From Clavaria fumosa (Eukaryota; Basidiomycota; Agaricomycetes; Agaricales; Clavariaceae), in the NCBI GenBank assembly GCA_951802425.1, contig OX637806.1:558001-622000 (forward strand): a DNA stretch of 64,000 nucleotides, written 5' to 3'. The notes beneath the pieces are model-generated. The model did no database searches. It saw nothing but the letters and a program-made list of their open reading frames with translations, and had not been told where the DNA came from. Numbering within the stretch: the stretch's first letter is position 1; every line of letters begins with the position of its first letter. The position numbers and the translations under genes were made by a program. This document shows, piece by piece, positions 1 through 10,727 of this stretch.

Positions 1-1252
1 TATGTACGGGAACTTACTCGGAGGTAGGCCCAGGCTTCGGTGTGCTCCCCACCTCGGATTGATGTTCTTACACATTTCTCCCTGCAGGGCGCAGGTTCAA
101 GGCTTCGACGTTCATATTACCACAACGTCATCCGCAACGAGTGTACATGCTGGCCATTGATGCTGCTCGTACCTCTGGATTTCGCGATTCGCTTTATTAT
201 TTTCGTCGCAACGCCTTGGCGTTCAAACTCAACGCAACACAATTTGAGAAAGAATATCTCATCGAGAAAGGGAAGCTCGGTTCGCATCTCAGAACCCGCA
301 GCGTCACCCTGGTCACGGCGAGGAGTGCGTTCAAATTGCACGGTTCGAAGACGATTGCTGGTCCGTTTTCTTTCAGGTCGGGTCGTCCAAGCTGACTCAT
401 AAGGCCTTTCTAGACGGTAGATGGGTAGTGGACGACTACTACGAGAGTAAGGTGTTAGAGGAAATTACAGCCAAAGGGCTCAAGGCGGGCGACCCTGTCG
501 GCGAGCTGCCCGATCCGCAGATGCCGTCGAATGAAGCCGCGGCACTCGCGGCTGCGCAACCCAAGCCGGAGCGCTTGGGCAGCGGGCTTGGTGTCTACCG
601 CGCCGGGGGACCCACGACCATCTTTGGTGGCACGGGGCTGGGGCCGTACAGCGACGGCCCGCACAACGCCGTGCGGAAGAGCATGCTGAACCGCGAGGGG
701 CTCAATGAGGAGAACTGGATGTTCGTTGCTGCCCAACGGACGTGCGAAGCAGGGGCAGAGTGGGCGAAGAAGCGGAAAGAAGCGCTGCGTGCGGGCGAAA
801 ACTCCGTGAGCGGTAAGGAGAAGGAAAGAGAGGAAAAAGCTTTGGATCGTGACGCCGCCGCTGTACCTGACGCAGGTGTTGAAGAAATGCAGGACACGAA
901 GAAGGAGAAGAACAAGAAGAAAATGAAAATGGCATGGATGGCACATCCTTTCGGTGTGTATGAGCCCCATACCGGCTTAGTACACTGTAGGTGGTTCATC
1001 TGACTGTTACCTTCTCCAAAACTTGACTCCCCGATTGAAGTTCGTGCGGATACACAACCAACCCGAAGTCGATGGGCTGCTCTTCCGGACTCAACAGAGA
1101 AGCGGCGAGTTCTTGGTGGCACGAAGACGGGCAACGGAGCTTGGGGTTTGGCATGGGTCGATACAGTGATGGAGCCGCCCGAAGGGGAAGAAATGGACGA
1201 AGGCAGGGAAGAACGTGAAGCGCTAATGAGAACGGTGGGAGGCTCGGTCTGA
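1..1252 (+). CDS. RSC7: RSC7/Swp82-type chromatin-remodelling subunit (5' partial)
   Basis: Subunit of the RSC/SWI-SNF nucleosome remodeller, nuclear. Exons in the window: 1-23, 88-360, 414-986 and 1041-1252, with introns 24-87, 361-413 and 987-1040. The join reads in one frame through GRRFKASTF, YMLAIDAARTSGFRDS, LVTARSAFKLHGSK and DGRWVVDDYYESK, the core of the CRC_subunit (Rsc7/Swp82) domain. The C-terminal block contains GVYEPHTGLVHFRADTQPTR and a second block ending in GNGAWGLAWVDT. A Lys/Glu-rich insert lies between them. The 361-413 intron carries a good branch-like element (CTGACTCAT) before TTTCTAG, and it restores the frame exactly. The start and N-terminal tail lie upstream of the window. 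Family identity is recognised from conserved blocks, not from a search. Confidence 0.85.
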
Positions 1253-1428
1253 CTGTACCCGACTTGAGCTATTTTCCTGCGGTACACAGTGTGAAGTCTA
1301 CTGCACTCTATTGTAGTTGTAGAGTAGAGCATTTCATAGGCTACGGCCCGGGACATCCGGCGATTGTAAATTTTACCTACTACTATAACAGCTAGTACTT
1401 TACCAAGGAATTCGCTACCGCGCTCGGT

Positions 1429-2499
1429 ATGCTACAAGCAGCGCAGAAGTGGGCTCTTGCGTCTTGTCTCCGCTCGCTTGCCGGTGCAAGCTCTCTCAGG
1501 TCTGTCGTGTCCTTTGCGAAGCAGGCGGCCAAGGCCCCGCCGCTCCGTTGTGGACCTGGGGGAGCCTGGAGTGCTCGCCGTCCTCACCGCTCAAACACCC
1601 AATGCGCGCTCCCTGCTATCCTCACGCGCGTCCAGCGGCGCAGGACTCACTCGTTTGCTCGCTTTTTCTCAAACACACAAGGGACCTCGTTCTCCGACCC
1701 CAGTCGTCCCGACCTATTCTACCATCTTCTCGACCACTCCCTGGGTCCCGGCTCGGACGGCCTTCCCGTCTTCGCGCTTTCCTTCCTCGACATCCCGCCC
1801 TCGACTCCTGACTCGAGTACCGTCATCGGATGGCTGCCGGCTGTCGCCCTGACCGAAGGCGCACACGCGAAGCTCGGCGACTTCGTGGAAAATCGTGAGC
1901 CATCGTGTCACGCTCCCCTCCACACCTAGGCTCGCTTCCGTCATGCCATGGTTTGACTGACTACATATATAGCGAAGTTTCGGGCGCTCTTGCACGAAGC
2001 GATATCGAGCGGGCTTAAGGACGGTGTTGACGACATCCAAGTGAGTGGTGCGATACAACTGGGCGATGGCTGGATGCATATTCATGGTATGAAGAGCCCA
2101 TTTCTCCCGAGTCGGGATGTCTTTTCCTTGCATCTTCCATCTCAACTCACAGCCTGAGCCCCAAGATGCTCGGAATATACCGCCGTTGGGCCGAATCGGC
2201 GATCCGGACGACATCATTGCATGTGTACTTGTTAACAACGGGAAGGCGAGGCCAATCCTTTTTTTTAAATGCATAATCTATCATTTTAACACTTTTTCTT
2301 TTCTTCTCCGCAGATTCTGCCGGAGACCTACCAGCCCATGCCTTCGTATCGACTCTGCACTTCTGATGGCGTGACACAATTAACTGAGGGTCTAGCGCGC
2401 CGATTCTTGTTGGTGCTAAGGGGGCGATCAGATTCAGAGAAGGCCACGGTGAAGACCTCAAGGCGGTTGGTCTTTGCCGGCAACTGTCCGGTAAGCTAG
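1429..2499 (+). CDS. Conserved fungal hypothetical protein, possibly mitochondrial
   Basis: Exons 1429-1894, 1973-2086, 2166-2245 and 2314-2499 give a 281-residue protein. The first ~90 residues are rich in Arg, Ser and Ala with almost no acidic residues, like a mitochondrial presequence. The rest contains GWLPAVALTEG, FRALLHEAISSGLKDGVDD, GWMHIHD, LGRIGDPDDIIA and YQPMPSYRLCTSDGVTQL. I have a general impression that this pattern is conserved in basidiomycetes, but I cannot name a function. The third intron uses a GC donor (AAG|GCGAGG) and the second a weak CCAAG acceptor, so the middle exons are less sure. The 3' end overlaps the convergent gene by about 42 bp. An alternative last splice would remove the overlap. 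Confidence 0.6.
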
Positions 2500-3684
2500 A
2501 GGACGAGCTTCGAATCCGCGGTTGGGTAGCTGGTGTACATCGGGCCAGACCCTGTCGAACTGTGTATGGGAGTATTGTTGTTGCAGAATGAGGAGACTCT
2601 GCATTTGCTGCCGTATTTGATGGGCCAAAGCATGTAATCCGCGCACAATGGCCATGGGGGGTTGTTCATTCGCACGTTGTGGGGAGATCAGCTTTTCCAT
2701 GTTTCCACCCGTGATCGTAAGCGCATGTAAAGCACCCGCTACGGACTTGTCGTGGAAGTCTTTCAAGTAGTCGTCTTTTATGTCTGGGGCGAGTTCCACG
2801 AGGACGTGGCCGGACACAGAAAATTGGGTCTGGGACTTTAGATGGAGATCTAATTTGGATGGCTTCCCTGTGAATGGATTGAACATTCATTCTTGTGGGA
2901 GTCTTCTGAATAACACACCGTTGTTGCAGTAGGCGCGGCCAACAACTACCTCGCCCTGGATTGACGCCATGCCGAGATTACCCCTCTCCTTATCACCCTT
3001 GTAGTAAGAACTGCTGTCATATATTGTGATCACTATTTGGTCTCCAACTCGGACTTGTCTGTAGAGTAGGAGAGCAACGTGGAAGTGGTTATGAGAAGGC
3101 CGAGTCGAGAAGGGAAAGAGTGTACTCACTGGAGTTTGAAGGGTTGTACCCCTTTTTTGTCTTTGCGGTAAAATACGGCGTTGAAGCCTCTTCCCTCCAG
3201 TTCGTCTGTTACGCCAACTAGTTTGCGCTTTTTGCCTTGTATCAGCTCAACTGTGGCTATGGGTTTAGGTACTTTGTGACAGAACCGATTGGCCAATCCG
3301 TTGACTTCATGAACTAAGGAATCAAGGGGAAGGGGGAAGGAAACACATAAGTAAGACCTCAACACCTTTTGCGGAGCATAAAAGGAAGGAGTTTGTGTAG
3401 AAGAAGAGATGGAATAGGTGCGCACCGAACAATTTGACATTCAGTCCCTCAGGCGCTTTCGCTGCGGCTTTAGGTGCTTCTTTTTTTTTCTCTTCACTAT
3501 TAATAGTGACAGTCGCATTAGCAATGTTAATAGTAGGAGCGGTAGAGGCAGCAGGTGCAGTAGAACCAGCGGCTGCAGTAGTACCAGCGGCTGCAGTAGT
3601 ACCAGCGGCTGCAGTAGAACCTGCAGCAGGTGCGGCAGGTGCGGCAGGCGCGGCAGCAGTAGAAGCGGGAGGAGGAGCAGACAT
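2458..3684 (-). CDS. Putative C2-domain-like protein with Ala/Thr repeat N-terminus
   Basis: Exons on the minus strand: 3684-3426, 3313-3130, 3058-2919 and 2867-2458 (330 residues). The N-terminus is a run of Ala/Thr/Gly/Pro repeats (TTAAAG units). It is followed by GLNVKLFVHEVNGLANRF, KPIATVEL and DQIVITIYDSSSYY, a beta-strand pattern reminiscent of a C2 domain such as the N-terminus of Rsp5-like proteins. There is no HECT or clear WW domain, so it is not a ubiquitin ligase as it stands. The last intron (2918-2868, 51 nt, GTGTGT...TTCACAG) is needed to pass an in-frame TGA immediately followed by an ATG. Without it the gene would look like two adjacent ORFs. The domain assignment is an inference from pattern only. 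Confidence 0.55.
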
Positions 3685-3817
3685 TTTTGACTCACATGAA
3701 TTGGAATGCAGACCGGTAAATATCATTCAACGTCAACGAAACAGGGACCTGAAACCGTACAGGGGCGTTTCGCGGAGCGGATGAATATTATGATGATGTC
3801 AGCATCACGCGCCGGCG

Positions 3818-4543
3818 ATGGCCACACAGAAGGAGAAACGTGAGACGGCATCCAGGAACATAAGGCAGTATTGTGCAAGGCTAAGCGACTTGAGCACGTT
3901 TGAGGCACCTACAGATGCCACCACACGACATTCACGACACCCTTGCACCGCCTCCCTGTGTCCCTACAGTCTCTCTAACATTCCCAGCGTAACGTCGGGG
4001 GCCGCGCTGTCGGCATCGGGGCCCACACTCGCATGGACGTCCATCATTCCGACCCTCACTCAGTTCACTGAGTCAACACGCGGAGATAGAGCAATTCTAA
4101 TAGGAACAGAACGCGGCGGCAGCCCGCCCACGCGCGTCGTCTGGTCTGTCAACGAGAACCCCAACCACCCAGATGGCATTATTGGCATCCCGGGTAAAGT
4201 ACATTAACACTTAAGACTGCGAGCTGCACTGTTTTTTGCAGGCTGACTTTCCTTCTCAGATCCGTACTGCCGTCATCATTGGCAGGACGACAAATTTTAC
4301 TGTTGCCTTCGATGTGCGCGCGTCCATCGGTTGGTCGATCGAACCGAGAAGGTGGCCACTCAAGCTGAACGGCAAGGATGACCCCGTTCTATTCGACTTC
4401 TCGGAACCGCTGCTCTGGGTCTGTTTTCGATCAAGTTGCCCTAGACTCATTGACAGGATTTGTCGTACCAGCTGCCAATTGACGGTTGTACATCCCAGTT
4501 CAGTTACGGCAAGGATATGAATACCATAGTAGACAGTACCTGA
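3818..4543 (+). CDS. Hypothetical protein, small spliced gene
   Basis: Model: exons 3818-4198, 4242-4418 and 4457-4543, 214 residues. The introns are short (43 and 38 nt). The second half is well composed (NPNHPDGIIGIPGK, RTAVIIGRTTNFTVAFDVR, NGKDDPVLFDFSEPLLW) and ends naturally in QFSYGKDMNTIVDST. The first ~60 codons are weaker and the start could lie further in. I recognise no domain. It diverges from the C2-like gene across only about 130 bp. Confidence 0.4.
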
Positions 4544-5213
4544 TTGGATTTTCCTGGCTTGTTTCCGCTCCCGCTATTGCAACGACACAAACAATGAAAA
4601 GCTACAAGTCTTCAGAATTCAGAGGCAGGCGTCGCTTCCTGGGCGTCTTTCTATGGCGATGTTCACGACGTTTCCTGCAAAGCTTCACACACAAGCCCGC
4701 GCTCCGGTCCCATGGTTGACTGGGTGTGAAGAGAATTTCCTTACATCGGGCAGAAGCAAACGATACATTGATTGTTACACAATCTACGTACAAGGGAGCA
4801 AACGGAGCCTCAGTACGACCTTTAGTATTATGGAATAAGAATACTAGCGGCTCGGATTGTTGGTACGGGGCGAGGTGAGAGGGAAGATGAGACAGGAGCA
4901 AATTTAAACTAAAAACCATCCAGCGATAACAGATGATTGGGGAATCAGAAAGCAGTCGATGAAGACCAGAATGAAAAGGCGATATGTAGAATGAAAGGGC
5001 AATCGATTGAAGGATGTTCTGTGATTTGAATAGTAAGAAAAGATGAAAAGCAATCGATTGCAGGATGCTCCGCGAAGCAAGGTGGATGGTGATTGAGATG
5101 AAAGAAATGAGAAGATGCTCCAAGATTCTGAGAAAAGAGAAAAAGTACAGAAGACGAGAAAGCAGAGGATGGAAAGAGATGAGGGTCCAATAGTGTGCGG
5201 CACTAGAAGAATC
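4544..5213. other. Intergenic, A/G-rich plus strand with imperfect repeat
   Basis: No convincing coding frame. The plus strand from about 4880 to 5190 is strongly purine-biased (GAAAAG/GATGAGA runs). That produces long leucine/serine/phenylalanine pseudo-ORFs on the other strand. The stretch is the 3' flank of the C2H2 gene. Confidence 0.5.
4999..5075. repeat. Imperfect 51-bp-spaced direct repeat
   Basis: GCAATCGATTG followed by (A/C)AGGATG(T/C)TC occurs at 4999 and again at 5050 with a few mismatches. The core contains the palindrome CAATCGATTG. It is short and noncoding, and its function is unknown. Confidence 0.5.
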
Positions 5214-7779
5214 CTAGGCGTGGCAGTGGCCGACCTTGTTGTGATCGAAGTAGAACACCATCACCCGGTTGATATAGTCTGGAAATGTTGACAAGTGGCT
5301 GTTGGACTTGAGAAAATCGTCCATAATAGCCGACTGTTCACGAGGCGGGAGAGACTGAAGCCGCTCCAATGCCTCACGCGTATTGCGAGTTGCCTTTTCG
5401 ATGCCCACCTCCGTGAGCAATTGCCGCAATGAAAGGCCCGACGCGTTATGTCCAGACGGACCCGCAGAGTTCCAGGCGGGAGGCAGAATGTATGGCGTCC
5501 GCCTCGACTGACTCGGGGCTGTCCTGGTGGGCCCAAGCTGGGAGAAACCGCGGCTCGAGTGAGATTGTCTATGGCAAAGTCGTGGGGCAACGTCCGCAGT
5601 CTGCGCGTGGGGGGGGACGAGAGTAGTGGGATAGAACTCGGAGGACGTCAAGTCAAAAGGTGCTGCGCTGTGTTGGGCATCTTGATCGGCCTGAGGTTCG
5701 GTGGCCCACTCTGCGGTCCACGCCGAAGGAATAGCTCCATGCGCCGGGGCCGGCTGGTGAAGATGAGAATGCCACGGTGGGAATGTTTGCTCAGAATATG
5801 ACGTCTGAGGCAAAAACTCAGTATCTATGTGACTGGGAAAAGAAGGCGCCGCGCTGAATGACCAAGAAGATGGCGAATGACCCACCACGGGCAAGTGGGG
5901 AACGGGAGGGGGAAATGGAGGGCCAAATTGCCGAGGGTCCGAGGTGGAAACAGCTGAGGTGTAGCCAACACGCTCTTGCGACAGCGAAAATGGGCGCAAG
6001 TGTTTGGGCCAGTAAGTATAGGGGTTAGCGTTGGCGGAAGACGTTTTCGGAGAAGGCGTTCTGCCATCCGAGTGGAGCAACGGCAAGGAGTCGGTGGACG
6101 CATTGTATGATGCCGTATTTGGAGTGACAACAGGAACGTCAGAGAGGGCATCCTGCAGTAGGAGCGACCCCTGTGGCACTGGTGGGGTGTATGTCTCATC
6201 AGACGAGGCTAACGCGGACGTGCTATGCTGGGGTTGAGGCAAGGACGCTGCTTCGCCAACGGGAGATATAGCCGGGCTGGGACCACAGAAATGAGGGACT
6301 TCGTCATCTTGTGAAATCAACTGCGTGTCCGTAGAAGAGATTGGCCTATATGAGGACGCAGCTGAAGCGGGCTGTTCATAATCAGACTTCGAATAGGCCG
6401 AATTGTCCAAGGATGGCCCTGAGACGGCAGATTCAATATCGAAGAGAGGCGCCGATGTCAACTCGGTGGATGGTGTAAATGGAGAATTAACTGGGGTGGC
6501 GCTGGGGACGTCGGTGGCTTTGGAGAAGGCCGCATCCATGTAAGAGGACAAATTGTTAAGGAACGATTCATTGTCCAAGAGTTCCAAGAACTCATCGCCA
6601 GCGGACAGCGGATGTGCCAGAGTCACCGAGGGAGCACGAAGAGTCAAGTGAAAGTCGTCCTCTGGTAAGAGGGCGGGGGTTGGTATTGATGATGAGGTCC
6701 CAGAGGTACCATATTCCAAAGGCTCGGTTGACGTTTCTGAGTGGGTCCGTTCGTTGGTGGGAGTCGATGGGGAAGGGGCGAAGTCTAGGGTCTGCTCAAG
6801 CGGGCTTGGCACGCCAGATAATGCCTCCTGGATTGATAGATGAAGAGACGCGGTTGGTGTCACGGTGGGTAGCGACCCAACATGAGATGATGCCATGAGT
6901 GGCTCCGACGACGATGTCAAAGAAACGGTAGACGTGGAAGAGGGTGCGGGGGTTCGGGGTGCCTGTGCTTCTGGCGAAGATGGGCTCAACGTGGTGAGAG
7001 TCGAAGTATATGTGTAGTCCGAGGTCGGAGAAGACGACGTGCTCGTAGAGTCGCCACGGCTACCCGCCTTGCGAACATGGCCATGGCGCTTCTTACGATG
7101 GCGAGAAAGCGAGCCGTCATCAGAAGTCTTAAATTCACATTCAGGACAGGAGAGCCGTTCGCCAGTGCTATAAAAGGATTGTATGTTGAGTTTTCTTTGT
7201 CTTGTTTGAATGTTGATAAAGCGAGGCACTCACTGTATCCTCTGGTGCGACCGAAGCCCCGACTTTTGTAGAAACGATGCTGAGCATCCGGGCGCGTCGC
7301 ACTTGAATGAACTGTAATACGAATGGTTTCGTGAGTAAGAGTCAGCTTGGCGTCGATGTGGATGAGCGAGAGTGGAAAACAAAGGAGATCAGTGGCGAGG
7401 GGGGAGTGGCGAGGGGAGTGGCGATAGAACGAAGACAAAGGGAGAGTGAGGAGGGCATCATGAGGAGTGAGGAAGGAGAGAAAGTGGAGAGGAAGAACAA
7501 AGAAGAGAGAGTTGAGAGTACGAGGACAAAGATAAAGTGAACGACAAAGACAAAGAAAAAATATCGACAAATGATCTCAACGCACATTATATCCCTTTCT
7601 TCACGCGAAAGGTGGGTCTTCTCGTGTCTTACAAGATCACATCTTTTCTTAAAACGCGTAGGACAATGACCACACGCGTGTGGTTTGTCCTCGTTGCCAC
7701 CATCGTCAGGACGCGAGCGGAAAGGGCGGGTGGCTTTGTCAACGGCAGATCGCAGGAGGTTCGAGACTGCTTTGGGCAT
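5214..7779 (-). CDS. C2H2 zinc-finger protein, putative transcription factor
   Basis: Exons 7779-7586, 7311-7234 and 7167-5214 (741 residues). Three C2H2 fingers lie in the first ~140 residues, each split from the next by an intron: CGHCPTRFKKRCDLVRHEKTH, then CDAPGC...LRSHQRIH joined to the linker TGERL, then CPEC...LSRHRKKRH. A ~500-residue Ser/Thr/Pro-rich low-complexity region follows, typical of a transactivation or disordered region. A short helical C-terminus contains EKATRNTREALERLQSLPP. The 274-nt first intron is pyrimidine-rich and unusually long for this window, so a missed small exon is possible. The start at 7779 gives MPKAVSNLLRSAV. An in-frame ATG at 7881 adds a hydrophobic stretch and is less likely. 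Probably a nuclear DNA-binding protein. Its targets cannot be inferred. Confidence 0.8.
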
Positions 7780-8604
7780 GATGGAGAGGAAGGGAAGCTT
7801 GTTCTGGGATATAAGAAGGTATATGGAGGTGGTGGGTGTAAGGAGAGGATGGTGGGAGAACGCAAGGAACCGTGCCAGCATGTGGCCGCCTTATGTGGGC
7901 GCCAGTGGCATAGCTCAACATGGCGAAAAGCAATCCGAGGTGGCTGTGGGGTCGGATTGCTTTCCTCCAAAGGTAGTTGTTTGACTTGTTTTGGCAGAGG
8001 GCGGGCGATTCCCTCGTTTAGGAAGTCTCGTGCTTGAAGCGCGGTCGAGTGGCTGAAAGGGAGTGGCTCGACTGCCATATTAGTCAAGCCTTGTACCTCC
8101 CGAACTCATATGGGGTGAGTTGGACCAGAGAACGTGCGCTTTTCGTCTTAAAAATAAATATAAGACGGAGGAGAAGGTGTGTGACTTACCAAATAGCGTG
8201 CGCCTGACACGTCTGACGACGACGGGCTGGGTCATAACGACGGAAAAACGATTGGGAAAGATCCGTGCTCATCGACGACGCGTCAAGAACGCGAGGGTAC
8301 GGAGGAGACACGTCCAAGGTTGAGCAGAATGAGATCGGAATGATCGACACACGTCACAGCGAACGCGGGGGCGATCATTACGTGTCCATATGGACCTACA
8401 ACCCAAGCACGACCAAACAAACATTGCCGTCCTCAACAAGTTTTGTCTTTTCTACGTGTTATCAGCAATTCCACCCTGACATTTCAAGTTCGAAAATTAC
8501 CTTAGTCCTGTAGTTTGACTATGCCATGGTAGCGAAAGGTGAAAGTGGTTGATTTATTGGGGGGAAAAATGGCACGATAAAAATTTACAGCTACACCAAA
8601 CATG
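7780..8604. other. Intergenic between C2H2 gene and VHS-GAT pseudogene
   Basis: Contains the 5' flank of the C2H2 gene and the 3' flank of the decayed VHS-GAT gene. Several short ORFs occur on both strands, but none has a domain, plausible splicing or natural composition. No regulatory motif stands out. Confidence 0.5.
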
Positions 8605-10257
8605 TCAAAATAACCCAACCAGGTCCGCGAAAGGGTCCTTTTCCTTCCCTTGAACTCCCTGTCCCTGATTCGAAGTTAAATTGACCGCCGAGGATGGTGG
8701 CGGTGGTGGCCCGCCACGTTGCGGCGCGATCGCCCTGCCCATATTTAGGCTTGCACCCTAACCAGTAGCTGTCGCCCTCGTCAAAGCTGTCGGAGATGTA
8801 ACATCATCCAAGATATCTATCGACAGCGTCTTTTGAGCGCGATCCGACGGCTCAGGCGTCGAAGGCAACATGGTCGGCCCCATCGGCCCGCCGAAGCCGC
8901 CCGAGGATGGTGAGGTCGCCGCGAGTGGCGGGGACGTGTATTTGAAGCAAGAATGTCTACTAGATCATTCGCACCACTCGCTGTGGTCGAGAGGCGTTGT
9001 CCAAATCAAATCAATTAGAGAGGGTGCGTTCGCAGCTGATGAAGACGAGCCATGCGCATAGTGGGCTGGTATCGGGTTAGACGACGTGGCAGAGCCACCT
9101 CGCTGAAATGCCTCATAGCGACCGAGCACGGTGTTGATCTGGTCGTTGATTTGTAGGAAGGTGTCTGGATGGCATAGATACGGTTAGTCATTTGACGGCA
9201 TGCATCGCATACTGCAGAAATCTCACCCAGAGACTCAGGATCGTCTGTTTGTGCGTCAGAGATCCATTTTTGCAACTTAGGCTGTACACTTCTGAGGATC
9301 GAGGACACTTGCTAGTCACATCGTCAATACGTTTCGGGGATAAAGAGACGTAACAAATACTCACATCGTAAGCATCACCGGGGACAAATCTCTCGCGTTT
9401 ATCGACATTATCCAGCATCTCGTTCATGAGGCATCTCGTTCATGAGGATCACCTGCTGCTCCAGCTTGTGCAGGTCCGAGAGAACCTGGAATCTGGTTTT
9501 GCATCTGGATTTGCACCGGCGAGTGACTTCATCAGTTCCTGAGCCGCTGCGAGGTCTCGGGGCGTCCCGCGTCGAATGAGCCCCTGCAACTTGGCAGATT
9601 GTGCCTACCTGTCCTCCTCCTCAAGCTCCTCTGCCGATTTTAATCTGTGGCGTCAACAACACAAGAGGTAAATATCGGAGACAATCGGACGCACAGAAAT
9701 AGCAGCGACGGATGGGGGCTGGCGGGGCAGCTCCCTGAAGCGATATGCTTCAAACACGAGGAGCCTATGCATATCCCTGATATGACCAAAGCCATCCTTC
9801 CACCTCGAGTTGGAACAGATGCCCTCCTTCCAGCCGTGGATGAGGTCGAGGATACGGATCGTGACGGGCCCAGAGAATGGCCGGAGATGCTCGGGGAAGC
9901 GGTGCACTAGTTCATTCAGGAAGTCCTTGGTCGAGATCTGTAAATGGAAGGGGTACCCGCATGATTGCACGAGCGTGTCGAGCAGCGAGAGTATAAGGGT
10001 GCCAATATGTGGGTTGCGATGGTTCGCTCGTCGGGCGAGACGCATGGCGGCCTCTCGAGGGCTGGCAGACACAAAGGGCGATAGATGTATAAGGTGAAAT
10101 CGCGGCAGCGGAGAAGAGAGTGCGATACGTACGTATTGGCCTTCTTCTTGTTGATGTACTCGACGACTTCGAGGTGGTCGGCATAGTTGGGTTCTGTGAG
10201 GTTTGGATCGCCGGCTTTGTTGATGAGCATCTCTCCAATGGAGAGACGTTCTGCCAA
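8605..10257 (-). pseudogene. Decayed VHS-GAT vesicle-trafficking adaptor gene
   Basis: The minus strand retains all parts of a fungal VHS-GAT (GGA/TOM1-like) ubiquitin-sorting adaptor. The VHS domain at about 10257-9680 includes EPNYADHLEVVEYINKKK, LILSLLDTLVQSCGYPFHLQ and ILDLIHGWKEGIC. GAT pieces lie at about 9640-9080 (KLQGLIRRGTPRDLAAAQEL, LHKLEQQVIL, SSILRSVQPKLQKWISDAQ, FLQINDQINTVLGRYEAF). The C-terminal tail ends in DPFADLVGLF at 8605. The reading frame is broken repeatedly. A TAG at 9607-9605 sits where the family has Glu. A 16-bp tandem duplication (9415-9446) shifts frame inside the GAT helix. There is at least one frame slip around 8960 with a TGA at 8967-8965, and a TAG at 8760-8758. 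Introns do not explain these. Either a genuine pseudogene or a badly sequenced stretch. The neighbours are intact, favouring the former. Confidence 0.8.
9415..9446. repeat. Perfect 16-bp tandem duplication
   Basis: GCATCTCGTTCATGAG occurs twice back to back (9415-9430 and 9431-9446). On the minus strand it lies in the GAT coding region (LMNEM). Because 16 is not a multiple of three it shifts the frame into a stop a few codons later. Confidence 0.9.
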
Positions 10258-10727
10258 ATCGATGAGCTGCCCAACATGATGACGTTCGTTATCGGGATGT
10301 TAAGAACGCGTTGAAGACGAGGGGGAGATGGCAGCCACAGAGCCACACTTGCTGGCTTTAAGCTGCGTCATGCCAAAGGGCTTTTCAGACAAGTAGCCGG
10401 TGATGGTACGGTGGGATTTGACTGGAAAATTCAGTGAATTTCTCCTGAAAGTAAAAAAAATTCTACACAAAAGTAAAATTTGAAGCAAATTCCTTCCTTA
10501 ACAAAGTGCAGTTTGTCCATGAGATTGAAATGGACCGAAAAATGCGCATTAAGAAAAGTAAGTTTCCAAAATGAACTATTTCTTAATATTTTGATCATCA
10601 CGTGACAGACGCGCGCGAGTTGACCAGCCCTAAACTGTTGATGTCCATCCTCCCGTCCAACCATTCTGTATTTGCTTGATGCTCGCCGCATGTACTCAAT
10701 CTGACTTGCGACTAACGGTTTTCGACA
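10258..10727. other. Intergenic spacer / promoter of the PH gene
   Basis: An AT-richer stretch (about 10430-10600) lies between the 5' end of the decayed VHS-GAT gene and the ATG at 10728, consistent with a shared divergent promoter. No ORF here has plausible composition. Confidence 0.4.

Noticed and set aside
329..376. Alternative intron in RSC7 (GTGCGT...TTTCAG)
   Set aside because: It would delete the conserved SAFKLHGSK segment and does not restore the downstream frame, whereas 361-413 does.
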